Source of the DNA: Prorocentrum cordatum
Lineage: Eukaryota; Sar; Dinophyceae; Prorocentrales; Prorocentraceae
DNA length: 64,000 bases
NCBI GenBank assembly: GCA_963575745.1
Contig: CAUYUJ010014357.1
Location: forward strand, 145,001-209,000
Reading direction: 5' to 3'
In this document: piece by piece, positions 53,666-64,000 of the stretch
Layout of the letters: each line of letters starts with the position of its first letter
How positions within the stretch are numbered: the stretch's first letter is position 1
Notes under the pieces: model-generated
The model's input: only the letters and a program-made list of their open reading frames with translations
What the model was told of the DNA's origin: nothing
Databases searched by the model: none
Translations under genes and position numbers: made by a program

Positions 53666-53835
53666 TGAAGGGGCCCCAGGACACACAAATAATAAATACA
53701 CTCAAATAAACAGATTCCCCTACAGTTTCCCATATGTTCTGGGTTTTTGTCTTCCCCCCACCTCCCACATTTTCCCATGTTTTCGCGGGGATCGACGATG
53801 GATTGTGTCTGTGTGTGGTTTTTCCCTCCTGACTT
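53666..53835 (+). mobile_element. Family F element, copy F2
   Basis: 170 bp. Aligns end to end with F1, including 'tctgggtttttgtcttcccc', 'cattttcccatgttttc' and 'atcgacgat'. The identity to F1 is higher than to F3 or F4. Confidence 0.72.
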
Positions 53836-53979
53836 TTCCCCGGGACGAGGCCTTCGTCCCGAGCCGTTCTCCGACCGCCGTCCCTGGGCCCGTGGAGGAG
53901 GGCCCCGAGGGCCCGGAAACGGCGAAAAGAGAAACCCTCAGGACCCGCCGATTGCCAATGGCCAACGCTGCCCCCAACT

Positions 53980-54110
53980 GGCCATCGCTGGGACGTCCCT
54001 TCCCTGCGCTTCTTGTCGGTCTCGTGCGTGGCTGCTTCGCCAAATTGGTCAAGGATGCGCCTCGATGCTCCTCGCAGAAGGAAACATGCACGCATCCGAG
54101 CCATGCCAAG
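53980..54110 (+). mobile_element. Family A element, copy A5
   Basis: 131 bp from 'ggccatcgctgggacgtccc' to 'atccgagccatgccaag'. The interior 'ctcgtgcgtggctgcttcgc' and 'caaggatgcgcctcgatgct' match A1 and A2. Confidence 0.8.
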
Positions 54111-54369
54111 CCAGCCGCACCCCCCCCCGCGACAGCAGCGCGGCGTCGCATGCGGTGCCCACCTGCGCGCGCCGCCGCGCGCGCGGGAGGGCGCGTGCCG
54201 CCGCCCCCGCGGCAGGCTCGGCGGCCTGGCAGCAGCGCGAACGCCTGCCGGGCACACCCGGCCGGCCACGGCTCACGAGCGGTGCAGGATCCCAGACACC
54301 CGGCGTCTCGAGCATCGGGGAGGGCGAGAGGGTAGAACAAGCGAAGGGTAGCTACGGTAGGGAATCCGT

Positions 54370-54500
54370 GACGGGGGCCCCAGGACACACAGACAAGTGC
54401 ACACCACTCCCAGGACCCCCTGCAGGTTCCACATCATCTGGGTGCTCACCGTCCCCCCACACTCCCTATATTTGCAAAATGGTTCCTTGGCATCGGTCCT
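54370..54500 (+). mobile_element. Family F element, copy F4 (diverged)
   Basis: 'ggggccccaggacacacaga' start shared with F2; the interior is diverged and the right end is unclear. The minus strand keeps CLCVLGPP near its start. Confidence 0.55.
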
Positions 54501-54737
54501 CACCGGCGTCTGCTTTCCCTCCAGGGGTGCGGTCGAGACTCCGCTCACGTGGCCCGTTCTCCTGGCGCCTCCTGGTGCTGGGAGGCGCGGCGGCAGCGCG
54601 GGCGCCTGAGCGGCGGGGATTGAAACTTCACGGTTGTCCTTTGGAAGTCGCTCGCTTCCCCAGACCAGCGTGCGGACCAGACGCGCACACGCGACGCGCG
54701 AAGCGTCATCACCTTCGGCGGCCCCCCCGGGGTGAGC

Positions 54738-54865
54738 TGGGCGACGGGCGGCGCTTCGATCGCCAGATCGTTCCGTGTTGGCGGGCGCTGGCCCGCGGGC
54801 GGTACTCGACCTTGAAGGCCCGCGGAGGGGTCGCCGCCGCGTCGACAAAACGCGAACCTGCCGTA
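54738..54865 (-). repeat. Family E element, copy E5
   Basis: 'cgcttcgatcgccagatcgt', 'ctggcccgcgggcggtactc', 'ccttgaaggcccgcggaggg' and 'cgaacctgccgta'. The minus strand reads RQVRVLSTRRRPLRGPSRSS, then continues to NTERSGDRSAARRPAHP, the same peptide path as E2. Confidence 0.74.
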
Positions 54866-55219
54866 AGAGCACGTGTGCCCATGACCCCCTGTGAATTACA
54901 ACCGTCTCCACTCAACTGATACATGCTGTCTCCCAACACGTCGCCATCTCTGGCATGTCTTGGGTTCGGGCTGGAGTCTTGCAAGCTGCAATCACACATA
55001 GCGATGTGATGTGCAAGTTCGACATCCCATACTGGATGGAGGGGGGGGGCAATGGGATGAGCCCAGACGCAATGACGTCGGGATCGGACATTTCCCCAGC
55101 CATTCCGAGGCCTGGCTAGCCACAGGATTTGGAATCCGCCGACCCCTTGTGGGTCTCTAGGCGTGTGAGATAGTTCCCCCCCCTCTAGTCCCCCCCTGGG
55201 ACCCCCAAGCCGGCGATTT
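54866..55219. other. No supported gene
   Basis: Unique sequence with one G-run near 55042. No repeat or domain recognised. Confidence 0.45.
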
Positions 55220-55900
55220 GACCCCCCCCTGATGGCCCCTCTCCCCCGGGCCCGGCACGAGCGACTCACGAGGCTTTTTCGGGCCCGAGAGGGCCCCAAG
55301 ACGGGCCCAGAAGGCCCCAAGTGGCCTCCAAGACGGGCCACGAGGTCCCCGAGACGCCAACTGGGCGCTCGAAAACGCCCAAGATGGCCTCAAGTCGGGC
55401 CCCGAGGCCTCCAAGACGGCCCCGGAGGCCCCACATAAGCCTCCCAAGAGGGCCCCGAAATGCTAAAACTTGTGATTTTCCATCATGTTTTACGGTGTTT
55501 TTTTTTGTTTTTGCCTTTTCGCCTTTTCGGCTTCCCGACGCTCCAACACGGCCCCCGAAGCCCTGAATACCGCCCCGAAGCGGTTCAAGATGCCCCCAAA
55601 ATGGCCCCAAGACGGCCCAATATGGCCCCAAGACGGCCCCATAGGCGCCGAAAACGCCCCAAGAGGGCCCCAAGACGGGCCCAAAAGGGGGCCAAGAGGG
55701 GGGAAAGAAATCTCATGTCGAGGCTTCGGCCCCCAGGCGCCCCCAGGAAGCCCCAAGAGGTCACCCAAGAGGTCCCCCAAGAGGCCCCCAAGAAACCCCC
55801 AAGAGGCCCCAAGCAGGCCCCAAGAGGCCCAAAAGAGGCATCCAAAAGGCCCAAAATAGCTCCCAAAGGGCCTCCAAAGTGCGGGCGGTACCGTTTGAGG
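55220..55900 (+). repeat. CCAAGAGGC-type array 6
   Basis: Regular 'gccccaagacggcccc', 'caagaggccccca' and 'ccaagaggcccc' words, interrupted by an AT-rich insert at 55460-55525 ('tgttttacggtgttttttt'). Followed by 'gcggtaccgtttgaggcaca' and 'tcggtaccacttgaggtctc', a diverged direct repeat. A similar word group is at 56230-56340. Confidence 0.87.
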
Positions 55901-56647
55901 CACACGGACGACGCACCTCGCGTGGTACTTGGTCGGTACCACTTGAGGTCTCCGAGAGGCCGACCACGAGATCCCAAATAATACTCCACTGGCCTCAGAC
56001 TCACAACCCCGGCACGGCAGCGGGATTCGCGGGACGCGCCTCGGGCCATTCGAGAAATATCCCTCTCAGGATCCACGACAAGATCCTCACTTGTCCTCGT
56101 CCTCCTCTTCCTCCTACCCCTTCTTTTCCTTCTCCTCCTCCTCCTCCTCCTTCTCCTCCCCCGTCGTCTCCGTCTCTTGCTTTGTTCCTCCCCACTGTCC
56201 AGAGCATTCGCGCGCTGCCCGACGCGCTGCAGCGCCTTCGTGGAAGTCCCCCAGAGGCCCCGAAACGGCCCCCCAGTGGCTTCAAAACTGCACTCCTCGA
56301 GCCCCCGAGAGGCGTGCCGCGAGATCCCTATACGCATACTTGAAGCCTCTAACTCATAACCCATGACCCAGCACCTTGTCTCCGTGTCCCCCTCCTCCTC
56401 CTCCCTTGCCTCCTCCTTCCCCATACACATACCACAAGCCTCTACCCCACATCCCATAACCCAGAGCCTGATCTCAGTGCCCCCCTCCTCTTCCTCCTCC
56501 GCCACCTCCTCGTCGTCCCCCTCCTCCTCTTCCTGCCCCGGTTCACCTCATCCTCTTCGATGCTTCTCCCCCCCATTCTCCGCCTCACCCCCCATCCTTC
56601 TCTCCCCGTCCTCCTTTTTCTCCCCAGCACGCGCGCCCGATTGGGCA
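55901..56647. other. No supported gene; pyrimidine-rich
   Basis: 56090-56170 and 56385-56600 are TCC/CTC-rich. 56355-56480 has two diverged copies of 'cataacccatgacccagcac' / 'catcccataacccagagcct', about 90 bp apart. This is immediately 3' of the helicase relic and may include its old 3' region. Confidence 0.5.
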
Positions 56648-58044
56648 TCATGTGCATGTCTTGCACTTCAGAGTGCCCTTCTTTGCGTCGCGCGGGACAT
56701 TGCGCGGGTCGGGGAACGCCGACTTCGGCAGTTTCCTCTTGCATGCGCCGGTGCACTGATACCCTTGGTAACTGCGCGCGTTGAACCCGAGTTCCTCGCA
56801 ACCTCTGCACACCACTTTGGTTCCTTTCGCCTTTCTATGATGTTCCACTTGCGTCGGTTTCAAATGTTTCGTGTCTGAGAACGCTCCTCCGCGCGCCGCG
56901 CGCGCCAGTGCCTTCGCGCCTGCCTCGGCTTTCCGTTTGCGATTCGCTGCCTCCGCATTCCCCCGTCGTACCTCTTTCTCTCGTTCTTCCGCGCATTTCC
57001 GACAGAGTCTTCCGCCCGCGGCATTTTGCCTCTTCTGAGCTTCGGACATCCCCGCCCCCTCTTGGAACTCCGACAGGCAGTGGCCGTTCGAACGCCGCAA
57101 TGTGACCACGCGTTTTTTTATTATACGACGCAAGCGTCGCCCTCTGACGTTCTCCCGCACGTTCTCCCGCTGCGTTCTGCTTCTTCTGAGATTCCGACAT
57201 CTCCGCCTTGTCCCCACACAGCGACAGGCACTTATCGTTCGAACACCGCACTGTTCCAACACTCTCGTTCCACATCGCGCTGCCAGTGCGCGAGTTCTGT
57301 TTCGCCTTGACATCCCTGCACTTTGCGCAGTACATTGTCCTAATCCTTTTCGTGTCCCCTTTCTCGGGCGCCGCGTCCGCGTTCCGACCGCCACCTTGCC
57401 GCGCCGCGTCGTCACCCTCTGCTCTCATTGCCCGCCCTCTGCACGTCGTGCACCATTTTACGCCTGCGTTTTTTCATCTCCTCCGCGCATTCTTTGCAGA
57501 ACGCCGGTCTGTCCTTCCTCTGGAACTCGTACTTCGTGAACGCCTCTACCAACAACCTCCGCCGGCAGCGCTCGCGCTGGTCTCGTGGCATTAGTTCCGC
57601 CTCCCATTCGTCCCAATCGAAGCTCTCCCCTCGTAGCACCTGCAGCAGTTTTTTCGCGCCCTCCATCTCACCTGCGTTGTACGGTCTCCTGTCAAAAGGC
57701 CGGAAAATCAGAAGGTCCTGTCGCCTGCGCACGCGCGTGATGGCAACGTAACTGGACATCCAACTCACGCCGCGCCCTCTTTCAAGGTCAGCTATCACTG
57801 CGGCCGCGGTCCGGCCCTGCGCAGAGTGCGCCGTCACTGCCAAAGACAGGGTTATTATAAACTGCGTGCGCTTCACACTCAACACTGGATGTTCCCGATG
57901 CCCGTCCAAGAACCATTGCCGCCCTTTCGATGGGAAGATCGGATACCGACGAACGACAAGCGACGACTGCGACGACGACGACGACGATGACGACGACGGC
58001 GGCGGCGGCGGCGACGGCGGCAGCGACGGCGCCGACGACGACAA
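56648..58044 (-). pseudogene. PIF1/UvrD-like helicase C-terminus with Cys-rich tail, broken
   Basis: The 57412-58044 frame encodes the end of a superfamily 1 helicase. RYPIFPSKGRQWFLDG is followed by LAVTAHSAQGRT (helicase motif V region; TAHSAQG) and SYVAITRVRRRQDLLIFRPF (motif VI region, conserved Arg), then LLQVLRGESFDWDEWE. From family memory this resembles PIF1-type proteins abundant in dinoflagellates. Downstream, a Cys-rich tail has CKEC, CTTC, CAKC, CRKC, CRGC and CKTC knuckles and two related FxxxQKxQNAAG segments. The tail needs two frame changes, each at a poly-A run in sense orientation: A6 near 57469-57474 and A7 at 57113-57119. The N-terminal motor motifs (Walker A and B) are absent; upstream sequence is a GTC tract read as poly-Ser. 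Hence a truncated, probably dead copy, unless the breaks are sequencing indels. Confidence 0.8.
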
Positions 58045-58060
58045 CGACCCCCCCAGGGGA
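57955..58060 (+). repeat. (GAC)n/(GGC)n tract at the helicase break
   Basis: 'gcgacgacgacgacgatgac' then GGC and GAC triplets. It coincides with the point where helicase similarity stops, so it marks the truncation or an expansion within the gene. Confidence 0.88.
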
Positions 58061-58188
58061 GACCGGCCCAGCCCTTGTTCCCCGGGGGGCAGCTGCTTCG
58101 AAGGCCCCTCGGCGTTTTGAACCCCTCGAGCCCGGGTTCGGGGCCCGAGACCGCCGAAAATCGACCCGGAGACAAAAACTACTTGAAG

Positions 58189-59602
58189 GGACCCGCGGAC
58201 AAGTCCGGGGCTCCATTTTAAGCCGACTTCTCCTCCTCATCCTCCGCATTCGCCTCAAGAGAAAGAGTGAGCTCGCACCTGCGTCCTCGGACGCGGGGGC
58301 CCGTGACCCAGACTGTCAATCTTTGCCTCCTGCTCATCCCTCCTCCCCCTCCTCCTCCTCCACCTCATCATCGTTCCTCCTCCTCCTCCTCCTCCTCTTC
58401 CTCCTCCTCCTCCCTCCCCCTCCCTCCTCCTCCTCATCCTGCTGCTCTTCCTCCTCCTCCTCCTCCCTCCTCCTCTTTCTCTTCCTCGTCATCCTCATCC
58501 TCATCCTCATCCTCACCCTCATCTTCATCTTCCCCATCATCATCATCACCACCACCACCATCATCATCACCATCAGCTTCCTCATCGTCGTCGCCATTGT
58601 CATTAACGTCGTCATCGTCGTCATCATCAGCAGCACCACCATCGTCGTCATGGTCGCCGTCGTGTCAGTTGGACCATCTTCGTCACCTGGCAACGCACTA
58701 CCCGAAAGACTCCGACCATGATAATCCACAGTACTCCCGGACGGCATCCGCCGACACCCTTGAGATGTCTCCGGCGTGCAACGTACTGCCCCGACTCCAC
58801 CACCCGAAAAGCCCCAAGGACGACCACGGAACCCTCGGAGAGAACCCCCAAACACCCCGTGCATGCCTGATACCCCCCGCGACAGGGCCCCCCAAACGGC
58901 GCCCATGCGCGACGGCCCGCCCAACAGCACCCGAACACAGTTCAAGGTCACCACCTGGATCTTTCCCGCAGCTTGCAAAGAAGCCGTGATAACGACCACG
59001 CGGAAAAAAAAGGGTCGGCGGATGTGGCGTAAGCCTATAGAATCAGGGATCACCTCGGATGCATATCGAGAGTGAGGTGGAGGCGGCGGGGGAGAGGAGG
59101 GTAAAGCTCATGTTCTTCATGATCCCAAGGGCCTTACGGAGGAGCTGAGCCCGAAAGTCACGCCCACCCCCAAGACAGGCTTGATGACAAGCGCGAAGGC
59201 GGCAAGATAAGTAACTAGGCCCTCCTCCTGCTCCTGATTCTCCTCCGCCTCCTTCTCCTCCTCCTCCTCACCTTCGCCCTCCTTCTTCACCTCCACTTCG
59301 TCGCCCTCCTCCAAGAGTGAGGGGGGCATGACAGATGCAGCGCCGATGCGTCTTTGATGCTCTGTGGCTGCAGTGACGACTGCAAAACCAAATCGTCGAA
59401 TCTTCGTTCAACAACTCATCTGAGTCTGGGTCACGAACGACTCGGCGGGCCATCGGCAACCCACTCGACGGATCGTGCGGCAAACCGTCGTCGCGTTCTT
59501 CAGACCATCGGCGCACCTTGCAAGCCATCGACCGTGGTCTCACAAACCTGGGGGGCCACGATCATGATATGGGAGCGAAACCTAACGAACCTCGAGCCCA
59601 TC
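58189..59602 (+). repeat. 1.4-kb direct tandem duplication, unit 1 (1414 bp)
   Basis: Begins 'ggacccgcggacaagtccgg' and ends 'cctcgagcccatc'. It contains (CCT)n at 58340-58480, (CATCCT)n-type sequence at 58490-58520, ATC/ACC/GTC triplets at 58530-58650 and about 900 bp of non-repetitive sequence. No known protein domain. Unit 2 follows with no spacer. Confidence 0.98.
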
Positions 59603-61010
59603 GGACCCGCGGACAAGTCCGGGGCTCCATTTTAAGCCGACTTCTCCTCCTCATCCTCCGCATTCGCCTCAAGAGAAAGAGTGAGCTCGCACCTGCGTCC
59701 TCGGACGCGGGGGCCCGTGACCCAGACTGTCAATCTTTGCCTCCTGCTCATCCCTCCTCCCCCTCCTCCTCCTCCACCTCATCATCGTTCCTCCTCCTCC
59801 TCCTCCTCCTCTTCCTCCTCCTCCTCCCTCCCCCTCCCTCCTCCTCCTCATCCTGCTGCTCTTCCTCCTCCTCCTCCTCCCTCCTCCTCTTTCTCTTCCT
59901 CGTCATCCTCATCCTCATCCTCACCCTCATCTTCATCTTCCCCATCATCATCATCACCACCACCACCATCATCATCACCATCAGCTTCCTCATCGTCGTC
60001 GCCATTGTCATTAACGTCGTCATCGTCGTCATCATCAGCAGCACCACCATCGTCGTCATGGTCGCCGTCGTGTCAGTTGGACCATCTTCGTCACCTGGCA
60101 ACGCACTACCCGAAAGACTCCGACCATGATAATCCACAGTACTCCCGGACGGCATCCGCCGACACCCTTGAGATGTCTCCGGCGTGCAACGTACTGCCCC
60201 GACTCCACCACCCGAAAAGCCCCAAGGACGACCACGGAACCCTCGGAGAGAACCCCCAAACACCCCGTGCATGCCTGATACCCCCCGCGACAGGGCCCCC
60301 CAAACGGCGCCCATGCGCGACGGCCCGCCCAACAGCACCCGAACACAGTTCAAGGTCACCACCTGGATCTTTCCCGCAGCTTGCAAAGAAGCCGTGATAA
60401 CGACCACGCGGAAAAAAAAGGGTCGGCGGATGTGGCGTAAGCCTATAGAATCAGGGATCACCTCGGATGCATATCGAGAGTGAGGTGGAGGCGGCGGGGG
60501 AGAGGAGGGTAAAGCTCATGTTCTTCATGATCCCAAGGGCCTTACGGAGGAGCTGAGCCCGAAAGTCACGCCCACCCCCAAGACAGGCTTGATGACAAGC
60601 GCGAAGGCGGCAAGATAAGTAACTAGGCCCTCCTCCTGCTCCTGATTCTCCTCCGCCTCCTTCTCCTCCTCCTCCTCACCTTCGCCCTCCTTCTTCACCT
60701 CCACTTCGTCGCCCTCCTCCAAGAGTGAGGGGGGCATGACAGATGCAGCGCCGATGCGTCTTTGATGCTCTGTGGCTGCAGTGACGACTGCAAAACCAAA
60801 TCGTCGAATCTTCGTTCAACAACTCATCTGAGTCTGGGTCACGAACGACTCGGCGGGCCATCGGCAACCCACTCGACGGATCGTGCGGCAAACCGTCGTC
60901 GCGTTCTTCAGACCATCGGCGCACCTTGCAAGCCATCGACCGTGGTCTCACAAACCTGGGGGGCCACGATCATGATATGGGAGCGAAACCTAACGAACCT
61001 CGAGCCCATC
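59603..61010 (+). repeat. 1.4-kb direct tandem duplication, unit 2 (1408 bp)
   Basis: Matches unit 1 across its length by eye, including all short ORFs in both orientations. The only length difference I see is the loss of one CTCATC hexamer near 59915. Identical non-repetitive sequence shows a very recent duplication, or an assembly artefact. Confidence 0.98.
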
Positions 61011-62170
61011 ACTACCCCTAAGATTGATATGCCCAAGGCGGTGATCATCTCAAGGATACACTGTCAGAAACTCGGGGAACGTTCGAGATCAGCACCCGGA
61101 GACGGTGATGCCAATCTTAAGGAGGCACCACAAAACCAATCAGGAGGTGAAAGGGGGCGACGGCGGCATCCAATGCCAATCTGGACACAATGGTGCCCCT
61201 CCCCCTTCCCATGGGCCGGAAACAAGGATGCCCCACCTCAACTCCTCCAAATGGCTCCAAACTTCAAAGAGCTACAGACTCGGCACCCGAAGTATCTGGG
61301 ACAAACCTGGTCCCGGTAAAACTCTGCTGTCCCCAAATGCGATCCGTGAAAACCCTGGAACCGCTTGATCCGGAAGATCTACTGCTTCAAGGAAGTACTG
61401 GACAGCATCTGCATGGGACAGAATGCGATCGGGGAACATTCGTGCTGAATGCCATCTGGGGCAACGCCGGCGCGAAAATTGGAGGCCCTGATACCTTGGG
61501 CGAGGCACATCTCTGTATCCGCGGCCTTGCGGGCTGGGCCCAGGGGCCATGACCCCGTGGATACGGGGCGTTCTTTCGCAAGTGTTCCGCGCGGAGCGTA
61601 TCCGTGCGGCCGCGTATCCGCGAGACCACGCTCTGGAATCCAGACCGCGAAGGCGTGGATACGGATATGCTCACCGCTCGTGACGACCACTCGGGATGGA
61701 GTCGGCAAGGGGATCTGAGATGAGCGGGCCCCGAGAAACTCCGTCAAGAGGGAGACGAAGGCAAATCCGTCGAAAATCGGTCCTCGGAGCCCTGCCGGAG
61801 GACGCGTGGTGCAACTGTCACCCCGGACCTGTTCTTGGCAGTCCCGGGGGGTCCGAGAGCGGCCCCCCAGAGGCCGCGAGAGGCAACAAAGACACCTTCC
61901 CGAGTCCAGGAACCTCGAAGCTGGCACCACCTTCCCGCTGGTCGCAGCCCATGCTGGGCCACCTCAGACCCCCATGCCAGCTCCAATTCGAGAGAGTCGC
62001 GACTGGGACTGGCATGATGCCATGGTAGGATTGGCTCAGGCTGCGCTCCAAGACTTCCAGAATGTCTAGCGTGTCTCATTTCTGACACCCGTGTAGAACA
62101 CTAGGACATCTTGGGAATCCGCAGAATCTTGGACATTGCGGGACGTATCATTATCATGGCATCTTGCCAC
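61011..62170. other. No supported gene; unique sequence
   Basis: ORFs up to 185 codons overlap on both strands and show no domain. 61560-61690 has repeated 'gtggatacgg', 'cgtatccg' and 'gcgtggatacgg' words in both orientations. A real exon cannot be excluded. Confidence 0.45.
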
Positions 62171-62404
62171 TCTACGAGGCTTCCTAGATGGGGTCCGAGG
62201 GAATGGGTCAGAGGATCCAACACCGATGCAACACCGATACATCGACGATGGATGTACGATGCATCGGCAACGTCGGCGATGCGTCGGCGACGTAGGCGTA
62301 AAGAAAATCGGGCTCCGCACCGAGCCGCATCGCCGATGCATCGGCGATGCGGCGCGATCCTCCAATCCCACCTACTCCGACCCCATCCAGGAGGCCTAGA
62401 GACG
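62171..62404. mobile_element. Family M TIR element, copy M2
   Basis: 234 bp. Ends 'tctacgaggcttcctagatg' and (right, reversed) 'tctctaggcctcctggatgg', followed on both sides by GGGTC. The interior has many 'gatgcatcggcgatgc' palindromic words and 'cgatacatcgacgatggatg'. About 120 bp longer than M1; the extra part is CATCGGC-type repeats. Confidence 0.82.
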
Positions 62405-62409
62405 TACTC

Positions 62410-62606
62410 TGAGGAGGAGGAGGAGGAGGAGGAGGAGGGGGAGGAGGAGGTGGAGGGGAAGGAGGAGGAGGAGGAGGAGGAGGCCTCCGCGAGGAGCTCG
62501 AGGGAAGACTGGACGTGCTCCGCGGGCGCGCCCTTCGCCAGCCCCTGCGGCGATGGCGCGCGCGCGCGGCGCCTCGCGCCCACCCGCCCACCTCGCAGGG
62601 TTGAAC

Positions 62607-62657
<51 letters not shown>

Positions 62658-62660
62658 AGA
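62410..62660 (+). repeat. (GGA)n and (GAC)n tracts
   Basis: 62411-62483 is GGA/GAG. 62607-62660 is (GAC)n. Between them is GC-rich sequence without a supported gene. Confidence 0.9.
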
Positions 62661-62664
62661 GAAA

Positions 62665-62796
62665 GATACCGACGCTACACTTGCCTAGTTGTTCCTCTTT
62701 GTGGGCCTCCTGGGAAGCTCTCGTCGCCCCGGTTGGACTCGCCTCGAGATCCTGCTCAGAACGCACCCCAGGAGAGGTCCGGGGAAGGGTGGTATC
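62665..62796 (-). mobile_element. Family D element, copy D2 (inverted)
   Basis: 132 bp, reverse orientation relative to D1, D3 and D4. It contains 'cagaacgcaccccaggagag' (reverse of 'ctctcctggggtgcgttctg' in D1) and ends with 'gatacc' and 'ggtatc'. It is bracketed by (GAC)n tracts at 62607-62660 and 62819-62850. Confidence 0.82.
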
Positions 62797-62818
62797 TGTA
62801 TTTTTTGATCTCCCCATG

Positions 62819-63600
62819 GACGACGACGACGACGACGACAACGACGACCACGACGGACCGCCGCGTGCTTCGATACGGATTGCCAACTTGCCTTGTCTCC
62901 GTCGTCGTCGGCATCGTGTTCGTGGAGATTGTTTCTCTATCATTTCCGTTAACGGACGAGGGGGGGCGGGTAACGGTAACGCTCGGCAGGGTGAAGCATG
63001 TCTGGGCGAGGGTGCGATGAGGTCGCAATGGTACGCGCGCGAACACCTTCATGTGTGGGAGAGTTTCATCCCCCCATAAGTACCACCGTTACGCGCTGGA
63101 GGATACTGACAGATCTCATGGAGCGTATTGCTGTGTTTGGGATGTGTTTCCCTCATGCAGCGACCATCAAGCATCCTCCCGCCTCACCCTTTCCCTTACC
63201 CGGTAAGGCGCGCGAGTGCCTGCCTTGCTTTGGCCACCCTCGCTTCCAGCAAGAATCAAACAATACTAAAGTGCTTGCTCCCTGCGCAAACGAATGACCA
63301 TACGCGCACACATTCTAACATACAAAACGTCTTTGGGACACTACGGAATTGCCCAATATGGTGCCACTGTTTCTGGCACTGCACTTCAAATATTATTGGC
63401 ACTGTGCCGGCTATTCCCATTATGATTCCATATTCCCCCCGTGCCCTCCAAAACGTTATCGTGTTCAGTTTCTGGAAATGCCGTGATATGGCACAGGATG
63501 GTGTAACGGGGGCGGTGACTCGGAGGCTACTACGCCACGGGTGCATGGTATAACATGGTGTTCCTAGGAACCGAAAGTGGGGGTAGGTCAAAACCCCTCT
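62819..63600. other. GAC tract, then lower-GC sequence without a supported gene
   Basis: 62819-62850 is (GAC)n. 62940-63600 is balanced composition with short ORFs (at most 141 codons plus, 111 codons minus, overlapping). No domain recognised. Confidence 0.5.
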
Positions 63601-64000
63601 GAATGATGATTCCTAAGCCCCTGCTCTCCTTGCCTGCACTCCCCTCCCCTCTCCGTCTGCCTTCCGACCGCCTCTTCGCATCCCCTCACCTCGTCCTTTC
63701 ACCTCCCATACCCTTCTCTCCTGTCCTTCTGTTCGAAGCTCGTATCCCCTCCCCATCTCTCCTCCCTTGCCCTTCCCTCCCATTCATTATGCATCCCCTC
63801 CCTTCCGAGGCGTTTCACCTCTGCCGAACCTTACCCCGTCCTTCCCCTCCCCCTTTCAACAACCCTTCTGCTCTTCCCAGATGATCCTTCCTCACTCTCT
63901 TTCCGTCCGCCCTTCCTTTCACTGGCCGTCCCGCCCGCCCTTCCCAGTTTGTCTCCCCGACCTTCCTGCCATGACCTCCCCTGCCCTCCCCGCATTCCCT
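63601..64000 (+). repeat. Pyrimidine-rich CCCTTCC/CTCC sequence
   Basis: Loose 'ctcccct', 'cccttccctccc' and 'cctcacc' words to the end of the window. No regular period and no supported gene. Confidence 0.65.

Noticed and set aside
58267-60461. Two pairs of ~240-aa ORFs in the tandem duplication as duplicated genes
   Set aside because: The ORFs are mainly CCT and ATC/GTC triplet tracts, and occur on both strands. Their duplication follows from the 1.4-kb DNA duplication.

Overview
This is a GC-rich eukaryotic nuclear window with almost no recognisable protein-coding content. Simple-sequence tracts, satellites, degenerate low-complexity arrays and short dispersed repeats fill most of it. Long six-frame ORFs are abundant, but nearly all are explained by periodic sequence such as (CCT)n, (GTC)n, AATGGY, GAGGCT, CCAAGAGGC, and 21-, 73- and 101-bp satellites. 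I could not support any rRNA, tRNA, CRISPR array or bacterial-type operon.

The one recognisable gene relic is on the minus strand at 56648-58044. It is the C-terminal end of a PIF1/UvrD-like superfamily 1 helicase followed by a cysteine-rich tail with CxxC knuckles. This combination is, from memory, typical of helicase proteins expanded in dinoflagellate genomes. It is 5'-truncated at a (GTC)n tract and carries two single-base frame breaks, each at a poly-A run (sense strand). The helicase tail and the repeat density make a dinoflagellate, or another large-genome microalga, the best guess. That is an inference: no spliced-leader relic and no intact multi-exon gene was seen.

Layout. 1-5 kb: mirrored (CCT)n/(GGA)n tracts, a long CCAAGAGGC-type array and a 223-bp tandem duplication. 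5.7-7.5 kb: a 73-bp satellite joined to a GAGGCT higher-order array. 8-20 kb: G-rich arrays, a second and third CCAAGAGGC array, hairpins and foldback elements. 21-28 kb: copies of small terminal-inverted-repeat (TIR) elements, large CCT and GTC tracts, and a 12-mer/10-mer alternating array. 28.8-30.3 kb: a 101-bp satellite. 30-35 kb: lower-GC DNA with GCGCGC-linked short repeats. 35-43 kb: another CCAAGAGGC array, a GAACGACTCACACC array, a nested foldback and an octamer satellite with two sequence states. 45-50 kb: a 21-bp satellite and a dense cluster of small dispersed elements. 51-53.5 kb: an AATGGY hexamer array. 54-64 kb: more dispersed elements, the helicase relic, and a nearly perfect 1.4-kb direct tandem duplication.

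The most interesting layer is a set of at least ten short (about 100-240 bp) dispersed families found by comparing the window with itself. Several have terminal inverted repeats like MITEs (non-autonomous miniature transposons). They sit next to each other in recurrent combinations and often beside (GTC)n or (CCT)n tracts. Some keep an alignable peptide across copies, mostly on the minus strand. I name them A, D, E, F, H, J, K, L, M, N, O, P and Q for reference inside this answer only.
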